Shown here piece after piece: positions 45,222-56,504 of a stretch of 64,000 nucleotides of DNA (position 1 is its first letter; each line of letters starts with the position of its first letter). The position numbers were made by a program, and so were the translations under genes. The stretch comes from Flammulina velutipes (taxonomy: Eukaryota > Basidiomycota > Agaricomycetes > Agaricales > Physalacriaceae). The notes beneath the pieces are model-generated. The model did not search any database. It was not told where the DNA came from and worked only from the letters and a program-made list of their open reading frames with translations. The stretch spans positions 2,356,001-2,420,000 of the forward strand of contig CM022375.1 of NCBI GenBank assembly GCA_011800155.1, in the 5' to 3' direction.

Positions 45222-46439
45222 GGGAAACACAGGTCGGCAACAAGCAGTAAATACTTCCCTATACTTATGTGAATGATCATTTCATCTTCAGGCGCGGTTA
45301 CTCACCACGCTGGATCAACGGCGAGCATCTGTCATACTTGCTTCAAAACTTCATTGTTGAATGTGTCTGCGACGCTTCAGGATGCAACACTTACAACTTC
45401 ACGATAGGATTAGATTTGAGGATAACTCCGGCCCCAGTCTATCCCCTAAATGATCGTCTTTCCAACTTGCTCATTCCTTCATAGCCGCTCGAACATCGAA
45501 GTGACACCCCAAACAACTTGCGCTCCAACGCTTGAGCGCTAATTCAATTACGGTTTAATGAACTCAAAACCCCGATACAACACTTCTCTCAGCTTCGAGT
45601 CTTCGCCACATCTGATAACTAATTTGACCCAGCTGCAGGCCCGCGACTTCGACCTCGCCCTCGGCTACTAATGTTGCCTCCTGTCGTTATCTCTGCATCG
45701 TTTATGAAGTGGCTTAACGCAGCCCGTGATACTGACTTCTGTAAGGCCGCTTCCTCTAAGAATCTCCTTCCACCATCTGGCTGAATTAAATCTGACATAG
45801 TATACAACTACACCCAGTCCGGGATGATACGCCAGATTTGTGGGTCCACCAAGTTAAACGTTGAGTCTCCCATTTTACTCTGGTTTAATAACAGCTTTAA
45901 TCCTGTTCATGAAGTGGGGACTCCAGGTACGGCAGGGGTGATACATCGTCCTCGAACACATGGCTGTCCCCGAATGTCAATCACAGCCTACGTCCACCTA
46001 GCGTCTTCCGGGATTGTCGCGTCTAGCGGAAGCACCTCCTCACCGAACTCAATATACTCTGTCATGGGAGGCGAGCCAAATTGAGAATTTGCATCTCCGA
46101 CGCCGACCTGCGAGATCCGATGTATATACAGCCACGGTGTGCACGCATCTTGTGCAGATGCTACGATGCAGAACTAGAGGAGGTCAGTTAATGTGCCTAG
46201 CGCTGTTTGATGTTGACTTTATAGCCATGAAGGACGATGAGCTACTCGAGCATCGCTGCATCGGGGCCTCTTGATTGGCGGCAAACCGGAGATGGGATCA
46301 GCATGCAGTGTCTCAAGGGGCGCGGCTCGTAGGATTAAGAATGGCGCCCCGCAACCAGGCCACCATACACCCGGGGGATGAGTTTATAAGACGGGGTCGC
46401 TCGCCGTTTTCCCTTGTTTCACCGATCTCTCTTTTCACC
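45222..46439. other. Long intergenic stretch
   Basis: About 1.2 kb with only short frames and no coherent exon chain. A TATA-like TTTATAAG at about 46383 lies some 55 bases before the GT8 start and is a plausible core promoter for it. Confidence 0.5.
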
Positions 46440-47534
46440 ATGACGTTCACCACGAACGCAGCGTGGGTCTCACTTCTCTCCAAAACTGAATACCTTGCCG
46501 GTTTGCTCGTCCTGGACTATGGGCTCAAAGCTGTTGGAAGTCGATATCCTCTGGTTGTAATGGTCACTGAGACGCTACCATGCCAGGCGCGGGACGTCCT
46601 CAGGAGGCGAGGGCTTAGGATGATCGAGGTGGGGTCCATACGGCCCGGAAGTACGTGCGAAAGCTTTGATCAGGCAGACTGCAGGTTCTCTGATACATGG
46701 TCCAAAATCAGGTGCGTGACGCGACGCGTCAATCCTGCATTCATATTCTCACCCTATAAATATCCCCAAGAACGTTCGAGTTGGTGGACTATAAAGTCAG
46801 TCAAGTTCAATACGCCAAAACCGCCTTACTCACGCGTTCGTTTTCAGCGGGTCGTACTTCTAGATGCAGACATGGTGGTGCGACGTAACATGGACGAGCT
46901 GATGGAAATGGAGCTGGGCAAGAATGAAATAGCCGCCGCTCACGTCTGTGCGTGCAATCCCCGTCAGCGACCACACTACCCCCCAGATTGGTGAGTATAC
47001 ATTAAACTTCTATCCTCTAGCTTAATCTCCACCAGGATCCCAGCCAACTGTCCACATAGCGCTGTGCCTACGCCGCATTCCCCGCCGCCCACATGGTGCC
47101 CCGGCCGTCCACGCCCGTACGCCGAGCTCAACTCTGGCCTCGTCGTGCTCAACCCCTCTCTCTCCCTCGCATCTGCCATCCTCGCCCGGCTCTCCTCCCC
47201 CTCTTCGTGCCATAAATACTACTTCCCAGACCAGGATTTGCTTTCTGAGCATTTCAGGGGGCGCTGGAAGCCATTACCGTGGTATTATAATGCGTTGAGG
47301 ACGTTGAGGGCGGTGCATCCGAGGATGTGGGACGATGAGGAAGTGAGGTGTGTGCATTACATTTTGGCGGATAAGCCGTGGATGGAACGGGTCCCGGTGG
47401 ACGCGACGGGTATTTTGGATGAGGTGAATAGGTGGTGGTGGGATGATTTTGAGGGACTGGGGCGGCAGATGCGCAAGATGGATCCGGAGGGATGGAAGTC
47501 TGTGGAGAGGACTGTAGCACCTGAGACATTCTAG
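46440..47534 (+). CDS. Glycosyltransferase family 8 (glycogenin/galactinol synthase-like)
   Basis: Retaining glycosyltransferase of the GT-A fold using a nucleotide sugar and a metal ion. MTFTTNAAWVSLLSKTEYLA at the start, YPLVVMVTETLPCQARDVL, then spliced DTWSKI-RTFELVDYK-RVVLLDADMVVRRNMDEL, with DAD as the metal-binding DxD motif. After another intron come YAELNSGLVVLNPS and FPDQDLLSEHFRGRW, and then the conserved KPLPWYYNALRTLR and VRCVHYILADKPW. Three introns: about 46710-46768, 46796-46847 and 46992-47035. About 300 aa, complete; no transmembrane anchor seen, so probably cytosolic. Acceptor unknown. Confidence 0.88.
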
Positions 47535-47844
47535 ACATTGTGCACATTATTTCCACACAATGCATGTTAAGTTATGTACTTGGTCATGCCCTTGTATTCT
47601 CGGCGGAAATAGCAAATTTCTCTCTCTCATTAGCGCCACAACAGGAATAAGTCAGCTCATCGACTCTTGGATATCAAGTTCGCATGCTCGGGGCAATTGA
47701 AAGAATCTCGTAAGACGTGGCGCCCCGAAATATGGCTTCATCACTTTGAAGTTTGGATATGATGAATCTCTTATAAAATGATAACGTGCTATGTATCTGA
47801 GAATACCATACTCCTTCTAAGGCGGTGCAGAGGCGTCTCCATGA
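47535..47844. other. Convergent spacer between GT8 and TF2
   Basis: Shared 3' flanks; nothing else recognised. Confidence 0.5.
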
Positions 47845-50585
47845 CTACGCAGTAACAGCACCCGATATATCCTGGTCCATCCACTGGAATCCAGGCATCA
47901 TCATTGTATCCCACCACGATGGGTCCTTCAGCGTCGCCAAAATGGCAGGTTCTTTCATGTGTATCTCCTCAGCTCCAAGATGTACCGGAGGGCCCTGCTG
48001 GTACGCCACAGACTCCTGTTGCTTCGAATATTGATATTCCGTATTGCTGCTGTTTGTTGGAAATCTATACTGCTGTGGATATTCTAGCGCCGTTACGCTA
48101 GCCGGAGGACTAGCGGCCTCTTGTTTACATTTGTCCAACAATCCCGCAAGGAAACGGGCATATAGTCTGGGTGTGTGGTGCTCGTCGATACTAACACTGC
48201 TGTCGCTGAGTGCTTCGATGAGCTTTCCGATGAGCATAAAAATCTCCTCCTCGTCCGCCTTTTCCAACAGTGAGGGCGACGGCTGGCTCTTCCCGGACGA
48301 CATGAACTCCGGGCGCATGAGCTTGAGTAGAAACGCGGAAGCGAAAGCAGAGAAGATGAAGTGGTCGTCCGGTGCGAAACGCATGAAGCCAGTCGGGATC
48401 AGTTCGAGTGCCATACAACGAACGACGGTCTTTGCACTCTCCAAACACTGCATGAAATGTTAGCATGATATCGGAACGACGAAGTCAGTCGTACCTTTTT
48501 GAAAAACAAATCATCGTCCTCTCGGATACCACTCGAGTAAGCCTGCTGGAACCCGAACGAGAACATGACCAGCCTCGAATAGGCAACGAGGAACGGCAAT
48601 AGCTTGTACCTCATTTGAGCTCCTGCATCCCCGCCGACCTCCTTGAAATTGGCATACCACGTATCCTGATAGACATCCAACTTCCGATCGTACGGCAGCG
48701 TGATCTTCCTGAAATCCAGCTCCTTCATGTTCATTCTCCCGCTCTGCCCACCAGCAGTCGCCCACACTTCATCATGGAAGCGCGCCACAATTCGAAGTAA
48801 AACTGTGTGCCCACATAGGTGTACGTCGTACCCATTGTTGTACTTGCTGCGCTTGTACCAGTTTACACAGTCCTGAATGACTCTGTCATCCGTTATCGTC
48901 GTTGGTTTCCCAAACTGTGTCGGTATGCTACGGTCGAGGTTGAAGCAGATCTGCCAGACACGGTCGCGATTGAGCTGTTCCCGTTCGTGTTCTTCGGTCC
49001 GATTGCCCTTGGGTGGAGGGGCTGACGACGCGAGGTGGAGATTAAGGTCAGTCGCGATGCGGATAGCGAGGCCAGTGTAGAGCCAAGATCGGTCTTCTTC
49101 CCAGCGTCGAGCCGGTACTGCATGGATGCTCATGAGGATATACGCTTGGCAAAGCTCGACATTCTTCCAGCCACCAAGGAGGCTATTCGCCGCACTATTT
49201 TTGGCAAAGTGCATCGCGACTGGGTAAATCGAAGACTTTACGGGGTGATAGCGAGATGAAATGGCGCAAATGACGTCGAAGAGGAAAGGACAGCGAGAGA
49301 AAGTTGTTTGAGGAGTATGGAGCACTGGATCAAGTAATGAAATGAATGGATCCACATTTCGGTAGTAGATACTGAACAACTCATCGACGTCCGATGGCGT
49401 AACCAGCCCGAGGACGAGGATCTTAGGAGGCGAACGTTGTTCAAGGAGCATTGCACGTTCATCCAAAGACGTTGCAGGACCTGGGAGAAAGTTAGTGTTG
49501 TTCAATCATTGTATGGGACAAAGCTTACGAAGCATGAAATAGTGTTCATTGGCGACTGCTACGTTCTCATCATCAATACCCTCTTCACCTAGCACCTTTT
49601 TATTCGTTGATACTCGCTGCTTGCCAGTTTCAGAAGACGTAGCCAAGTTCATCCCACCCCCACCTCTGCCTCGTCGACTCCGCTTTCCTCTCTCTGTCGT
49701 CGAGCTGAGGTTCGCAATCAGTCCCAAAGGGACTTGCGAGTCCTGTTCTCCTTTGTCGTCGTTAACTCTTTCCCACTCCCCATTGTCCTCGTCACTTGCC
49801 GAACTGTCGTTCATGTCGCTCCCGTTTCGAACCTGGTTATTGGCCACATCCTTGTGCGATGCGATGTTTAGAAGGGTCGTGAGATATGGGTTATGAAGCT
49901 GCTTGAGCAAGCCCTCGATGATGGTGTCCTTTTGTCGAATCTGAGCTAAGAGGTATTCGCGCTTGCTGTGATGGAAGAGGATAAGCCGGAGATGGAGACG
50001 GAGGGAGAAGAATGACGAGTAAAATAAGCACCAAAGTAGCACGTGTATGTACTGAAAACACGTACTTTGGCGCCATTCTTGGCTTCCGACCTTCGACTAT
50101 GCATACATGGCCGCCAGACTTGCATCGCTTGCATGTATTGGTCGTGTCGCCGGGAGAAAAGTCGCATTTCATCTTGAGTTTCTTGCAATGTGTGCAAGCA
50201 CCACGGCTATGCGAGATAATTAGATGGAAAAGACGCGAGGCGTGGTTGCTTACTATCTAGATTTCCTGCCGTTGCTTTGCGTCAGAGGGCCAACGAGGCC
50301 ACCAATCTGGATCCCGCCTCCGTCGTCATCGCTATCTGAAAGCGCCGGGACATCGCGGCTACCTTTGATTTCGCGCTTCCGTTTGTGTGATGTCTTTGTT
50401 TGTGCTGGCTTAGTGTAGTCCTGGTAATCGTGGGTGCTGACTATCCCGTAGTCGTACGAAGGTTGCACAAGATACGACTGTGGCTGTAGATACGCTGTGT
50501 CCTGATGATAAGCTTCTGGCCACAGGTCATGCATCTGCCCGCTATCGATTAGTCGGTCCTCGTCGTTTTCGGGTTGATCGAACAT
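47845..50585 (-). CDS. Zn2Cys6 transcription factor (TF2, prtT-like layout)
   Basis: Start MFDQPENDEDRLIDSGQMHD at 50585. After an intron the zinc cluster RGACTHCKKLKMKCDFSPGD plus NTCKRCKSGGHVC gives Cys-X2-Cys-X6-Cys-X10-Cys-X2-Cys-X6-Cys. A basic linker and a coiled-coil dimer element (REYLLAQIRQKDTIIEGLLK) follow, then an acidic/glycine-rich spacer. The fungal transcription-factor domain follows: VDELFSIYYRNVDPFISLLD, FLFDVICAISSRYHP, WLYTGLAIRIATDLNLHLAS, WQICFNLDRSIPTQFGKP. The last exon begins CLESAKTVVRCMALEL and ends VTA at 47845. Complete. TF1 at 38.6-40.2 kb is an N-terminally truncated relative in inverted orientation. The layout is that of proteins annotated as prtT-type activators; targets unknown. 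Confidence 0.9.
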
Positions 50586-50813
50586 TTCTGATGTTACCCT
50601 GATGTCTGCTGTTGCGCTCTGGTCATATCATCGGTAAATACACTAACAGAGCAAGACGAGACACGCACTGCTGTGGGAGGACCATGCTGGCGGGGATGTA
50701 TCTGAGTTTGCTTTGACTCTTTTAACAGTATTCTTGGATCATGCGGGGTGTCTAACTGAAATTGACCCCATCCTACTGGAAATACCGATATGAAAACGAG
50801 GTGAGGAAGATCT

Positions 50814-52404
50814 TTAATAGGACAGACCGATTTCAGATATCATTGTGTACCATGACGAAGACAGAACGGCACAGCCCGAATCTAACAGGGATGAGCAATC
50901 TTTATAGACTATAATCCCGAACTTACCATCTTTGACCAAAATATTACGAGAAATGGTCTCAGGATATTCCACGATTTTGGACAGGAATTGATTCCATTGA
51001 ACAGGGTTTGGGCGTCCCGAGGAGCTCCGAAAAATAGAAGCCCAATCGTCATCATGAACCATAGCAATATCGATGTCCTCATGCTATAGCACTTTTTCAG
51101 TGGGGAACAGATAGTCAACAGATAAACAAGTCACTGACATGTTTTAGAATGGAGGTACATATGATTGAGGACGGATTGCAGAGCTGAATATGTTGTGTTA
51201 CTAGGAAACAATGAGTATACAAACAACACACCTGATCCTCGGAGTCGGAAGGGAAGCGCTCGACGACCACTTCTATGTCACTATCACTTCCCTCTCCCCA
51301 TGCATGAGAAGGAACGTGGTCTCGATGAGTTGTTCCCGGGGCCAAGTCAAGATGTCCGGAAGGTACGGATATTGGATGAGCAGAAAGAGTGTCATGTAAA
51401 GTAGGCGAGGGCTGCGCCTGGCGTGCACCTGTATTATCTCGAGAACCAGGTGGTGGCCAATAGCTTTGAGGCGCCTTGGGAAACGCATTGGGAGCGGTGG
51501 AAGAGACATGCACGGAACCTTTAATCGCACGTCCAAGAAGATTTTGACGGATTGCGATAGTAAAACCACGAGTAAAAACACACTGAATCTCATCCAAGGT
51601 CGATGAACCAGAGGAAGGCGGGTATAAACGTGTCTCTGCTCCGAAATCATGACTCCAGGAGGACTGGAAAGATATTGCGCTCTCAGCAAAACCACCAGCC
51701 AAGAATTTCAAGGAGACAGTGCGCGTCTGCGAGGGTTGGGATACAGCTGCCGTGGCCCATGAACGAGCTTTGTCGCAGCCAGTGACGAGATAGAGTGTAC
51801 CGTTCGCTGCTCCACATCCCAAGGCCCCGTTTGCGTATGCATACCACGCTTTAGCGTTCTTCTTGGCGTACTCCTCGTAACGTCCGCGATGTTTTGCGTT
51901 GTATCCCGTAGCGCCGTGAGGAAGGACCAGAATGGCAGCCTGGTCATTCTCCGTGCTGAACTCAAATCCAAAGCCGCCGCCGGCGACAAAACTAGAGGGA
52001 GGTACGTAAGATTGGAATAGATAGAAAGATGAATGAAGTACATACCCAAGTTCAGCCTCAGCGTCAAACATTATGGACTTCCGAGATACACTAGAACTGA
52101 TAACAGAACCACGCTCCTTGTGGATGAATGGGTAGACAGAAGTATCACGGTTGGGAAGAGGCCACGACTCGAATCCGGGAGGAACTTGCTCTTCGTTGAT
52201 ACTGCCATTCGCCGCTTCGTGGATGTTAAACAGAAAGTCGAAACCCCCTCGTTCGGTGAGGATTCCGACGTCGCCTACACTGATGCCTCGCTGCCGATAT
52301 TCATGCGACAAGCTTTGATCTGGTTCTGGAGTCCAAAGAGGGTATCCATGACCACTCTGACAGAGGAGCTGTCGATAAACGATATGCGCGACGTTGGATT
52401 TCAT
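50814..52404 (-). CDS. Orphan HDxDW-family protein (member D)
   Basis: Start MKSNVAHIVYRQLLCQSGHG at 52404, then YPLWTPEPDQSLSHEYRQRG, GDVGILTERGGFDFLFNIHE and the intron after EAELG. FVAGGGFGFEFSTENDQAAI, GCDKARSWATAAVSQPSQTR and FTRGFTIAIRQ follow. The linker is Ser/Pro/His-rich with an acidic end (SDSDIEVVVERFPSDSEDQ). The HDxDW segment is DIDIAMVHDDDWASIFRSS, followed by FLSKIVEYPETISRNILVKD and, after an intron, SGCAVLSSSW. Stop TAA at 50814-50816. It lies directly upstream of TF2 in the same orientation, just as member C does with TF1. About 460 aa; no known domain. Confidence 0.78.
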
Positions 52405-52674
52405 GGTGACCGGCACGAACGGAGGAAGATAGGCTACGTATAACAGCATGCACAGCCTGTATAGCCCCTTGTTAGTACACAATTCAATGACTGAATCTAT
52501 TCCCACCGAAATTCCCAGCACCATTAAGCGCTTGTGCACCGGACGCTATATGACCTTACGGAAGACGCCTTGGGGATTAAGTTCAGACATATTTGCGCTG
52601 AGGTCTAGAAATCGACAGCTTTATTCTGATTTAAAGCAATAGATAAATGGAAGAACGGAGGGAGCAACTCACAG

Positions 52675-53280
52675 TCAAGCCACTAATGTCAATACAGTAC
52701 CACACCACGGTCTCGCGCGGATACCAGCCTGATGTACCCTATTCAAGCGGAAGGAGACACCTTGTGACCGCACCCCAATCCCACCTGCGACCTCTCCATT
52801 GCCCCTCTCCACCGGTGCGCCTGGCACCAATTCTATCTCTCCTTTCAACCTCATCGCTCTCCTCCTTTCGCCAAAGCTTACTCGTAGCCACATCTGCACC
52901 GCCCGCAATGAGGACGTCGGTCGGTCACTGCCGAGTAATCACCATCCAAGGTGGATTTGACGGAGTGGCCAAAGGAGAAGTGGGAGCTGCGAGGGAAGCT
53001 GAGAAAGGATCGTCGTGTTGTTAGTAATACCATGAGACGTTGGTCTCTGTCGTTGGAGCGTTCGTCGAGACTGGACGGTTAGGACAGATCCGCCTTCTGT
53101 CTCTGTCTTTGAAGGTGAGACGTGGGACAGCGTCTCTGGAGGGATCGTGAGATGGCAGAAGCATGTTTGGCTTCAATGGTCTTTTGAGTCGAGCTGGTCA
53201 CCAAATCCTGACGCGACATTTAACTGCGCCAGTTGCGCAACGACGAGCTCATGCTTGTGTTCCAGGCATAAGCTATGGTC
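52675..53280 (-). pseudogene. Third EOS1-like copy, degenerate relic
   Basis: Reading the minus strand, patches match the EOS1 copies: near 53.23-53.27 kb the ATG region around SSSLRN, near 53.0-53.17 kb the Ser/Thr acidic region (the CCTTCTGTCTCTGTC block), and near 52.68-52.90 kb the C-terminal block (RAVQMWLRVSFGERRRA, GEVAGGIGVRSQG). The segment coding for most membrane helices is missing and frames do not join. It lies between members D and E, as EOS1 lies between E and F. Confidence 0.6.
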
Positions 53281-54048
53281 AAAGATGATACTTTACGAAT
53301 GAGGTCGACTGGGCCGCGTGTCGGTAATTCACCAGAGGACGGCATCCTGGGATAATAAGTACAACCTCTAATATGGGGATCTAGAAAGACACCATTAGCT
53401 GACATTGAAAGATTTACAAGAAAAAGAGAATTCATGTGATAGTAGACGTGAAGGATCGTAGTTAAAGAGGGCGAGAACGTACATATTCCTATTGCATTGC
53501 TCTATACGGTGGCGGAGCTCACTGGCGCCGTGGTCATGTCGGATTGAGATAGTTGGACCGTGCTCTGGAGTATCTCATCTACAGGAGACGACGACATTAT
53601 TTAACCAGTCCCTCCAGATTGCAGAGTCGAAATTTTAAACAACAATGATGATGGTAAGAGATGAGGAGTGAGTCAGCCTCGGCCCTCAGCCTTCGCCCTC
53701 ACGTGATGTGGCTTTCACTGTGCGTCCTGGCGAGCCACGCTCCACTGTGAGTTCGTGTTGCTCACTCCGTACTCTGTATATATCGCTGACATATCATCTG
53801 TTTTGAAGAATATAATCACTGCCAGTAGTCTGTGAACTCTGAAGAATGGAGCTATGGTATATCAACGCCGCCGGATGGAGGCTGTTGGCCCATTGGTGGC
53901 CCCGTCATGGCTTTTGACAGGAATATGGCTTATTAGTTGACTGATCCCGGAAAGTCTTCTGGTAAATTACTACACATACTCTATAAGTTATAACAAGTTC
54001 GGAAACCGACGCAAAATAATCTCCCAAAATATAACCAGAATTGATACA
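53281..54048. other. Stretch without a recognised gene
   Basis: Between the EOS1 relic and the small 54.0 kb frame. No coherent coding signal. Confidence 0.45.
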
Positions 54049-54374
54049 TTACTCGTTCAAGGTGCCACTGAATACATTAGGAATGTTACTCTTGACAATA
54101 TCCCTGCCAAACATGTCGGAGCCACTGATAGTTGCACCTCCGCGGTTCTTACGTCCCAATGAGTTCTTAGCCTTCCGTCTCCTCTTTTCTTCCTTGCGAA
54201 TCTTTAATTCCTCCATCCGAGCCTTATCTTCCCCTTCACTCCAGTTGTCAAACTTGTCATCCTCAAGAACTTCCGACCTTGGACGATGAAACAAATGCCT
54301 AATTGTTGGACCAAGAGACTGCCACGGCCTAGTCCTCTTAACCCGCTCTATCTCTTGCCTACGACTCGGAGTCA
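54049..54374 (-). CDS. Small basic, charged hypothetical protein or exon
   Basis: From the ATG at about 54374: MTPSRRQEIERVKRTRPWQS, a charged helical run (EDKARMEELKIRKEEKRRRK) and GRDIVKSNIPNVFSGTLNE to the stop at 54049. The frame is open upstream to about 54414 with an AG that could be a splice acceptor, so it might be the last exon of something larger. No counterpart is seen in the left arm. Family not recognised. Confidence 0.35.
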
Positions 54375-54446
54375 TAATATTGGCAAGCCCGATGGCACTC
54401 TGAGCAATTGTCAATTATATACAGAGAGATGACTGGCTGGCCTACA

Positions 54447-56174
54447 TCATTGATCACGGTATAATTGATGTTGGATAATTGTCCGATGTGTCGACCAATG
54501 TGAATGTCTGACATGCATTGAGCAAACCGAACTTATGGAGACAGCATTTGGCCACAACGCACCGAAGTTATTCAAACATGTATGCATCATGACTTGCCAT
54601 GATGATGAAAGCACAGCGCAGCCTGAATCTAAATGCAAGGTAAATTCAGGATGAGGTCCGCTTCGGTAAATTGATCCACCTTCAACCAGCATATTGCGAG
54701 AAAGAGCTTCAGGATCTTCCGCAATCCTTGATAAGAATTGGAACCATTTGGAGGAATCTGGGATGCCAGCTAAACCACGGAGGACTAAAGCCCAATCTTC
54801 ATCATGAACTATAGCGACATCTATGTCTTGGTGCTGTATTCCCGGTAAGTGGTGAGATACATATTTTTTACAAGACGCCTACATGCTTGAGGATTGAGGT
54901 GCAGATAACAGAAGAAGGGTTGCAAAGCTGGAAACATAAGCCATTAGTTGGATGGAACAGACTGTGTACATGAAGTTTACCTGCTCCGGAACGCCAAGAA
55001 AGCTGTTAATCAACATGTCCACATCACTCCCGTTGCTCCCTTCGCTAGAGTGTGAAAAGGAATTGTCCTCTCGAGGGGATGGCCTAGCCTCAGAGTCGAA
55101 AAGGCTCGGAGCAAGAGATGGAGATGGGATGAATTGTTGAGCATCAGCGGCGCCTGCACTAGCGTGGGATTCTTCCTCTGTAATCTGCGCCGAACGTGCA
55201 CTTCCAACATCTCGAGGACCTGGAGATGGCCAATAACTCCGAGGATCTTTAGGAAATGTACTAGGTGCGGTGGAAGAAACTTGCACGGACCCTCTGAGTG
55301 CGCGGTCGAAGAAATTTTGGCGAACTGCGATCGTGAATCCACGAGTAAAAACACAATGAACCTCATCCAATGTTGGCGAGCCAGTAGATGGTGGGTAAAT
55401 ACGTGTCTCCACATCGAAGTCATGGCTCCAGGAAGAGTGAAACGAGACCGTGCTCTCGGCAAAGCCGCCTGCGAGGAATTTCAGGGAGATGCTGCGCGTC
55501 TGCGAAGGCTGGGATACAGCTGCCGTGGCCCATGAACGAGCCTTATCGCAGCCAGTAACGAGGTAGAGTGTACCGTTTGCTGCTCCGTACTGCTTGATAA
55601 CATTGGCATATCTATACCACGCTTCTGCATTCTTTCTAGCGTACTCCTTGTAACGCGCGCGAGACTTGGTGTCGTACCCTGTAGCGCCGTGGGGAAGTAC
55701 CAAAACTGCGGCCTGATCCTTCTCCGTGGTAAATTCGAGACTGAAGCCACCACCAGTGACAAGGCTAGAGTAAGTTGTGTGAGCCAGGTGCACTCGGAAT
55801 GACTGGACTACATACTCGAGCTGCGCCTCTGCATCCAACATGATGGACTTTCGAGAAACGGTGGAACTGACAACAGAACTGCGTTCCTTGTGTATGAATT
55901 GGTAGACAGACGTATCGCGGGCGGCAGGAAACCACGGCTCGAATCCCGGAGGAACCTGGTTTTCATTAACCTCTCCGCTGGCTGCTTCGTGAATGTTGAA
56001 GAGAAAATCAAAGCCTCCGCGTTCAATAAGGATGCCAACGTCGCCTACGCTGATACCGCGTTGCTGGAAAGCATGCGGAAGGCTTTGATCTGGCTCCGGA
56101 GTCCAGAGAGGGTATCCGTGACCGGTCTGACAGAGGAGCTGACGATAAACGACATGAGCGACGTTAGACTTCAT
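54447..56174 (-). CDS. Orphan HDxDW-family protein (member E)
   Basis: Start MKSNVAHVVYRQLLCQTGHG at 56174; YPLWTPEPDQSLPHAFQQRG, GDVGILIERGGFDFLFNIHE, an intron after EAQLE, LVTGGGFSLEFTTEKDQAAV, GCDKARSWATAAVSQPSQTR, FTRGFTIAVRQ and a variable linker. The HDxDW segment is DIDVAIVHDEDWALVLRGL, followed by FLSRIAEDPEALSRNMLVE and, after an intron, SGCAVLSSSW. The C-terminal tail is longer than in D and ends at 54447. Closest to C and D. Positional counterpart of C in the inverted arm. Confidence 0.75.
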
Positions 56175-56504
56175 GGTGGTGGGACAAGATCACAAGAAGA
56201 GACTGGATATAATAGCCTGTCAAGTGTATAGCCTGCGTGATGTCGTGGGCACATAACTCAGTGGTAGGTTCTATTCCCACTCAAAGTCCCTTGCAGTGCA
56301 GCTCAAGTGTTTGTGATGGAGCATAGCCTGGAAGAGCAAGAGAGTGGGGTTGAGGGACATGCATTGTGCTTTGTAACTTGATGATATGATCAACGGGAAG
56401 TTTGATTCTGCATTGTACATTGAATCGCAATCAACCTGATTGATGCAATTAGATACAGAGAAGCAAGCGAATATAAAAAATCACCTATCGCGACGCAGAA
56501 CCTT
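56175..56504. other. Spacer between member E and the right EOS1 copy
   Basis: Counterpart of 36483-36910. Contains a patch like tRNA boxes A and B (about 56250-56282) without an anticodon arm; not a tRNA. Confidence 0.45.

Noticed and set aside
54049..54414. Extra terminal exon of member E
   Set aside because: No splice pair joined it in phase to the end of E, and members C and D have nothing similar after their last exon.
56230..56300. tRNA-like patch with box A-like (TAACTCAGTGG) and box B-like (GGTTCTATTCC) sequences
   Set aside because: The boxes are only a few bases apart, so there is no room for an anticodon arm, and no acceptor stem pairs. A related patch upstream of member D (about 52.49-52.52 kb) is explained by the duplication.
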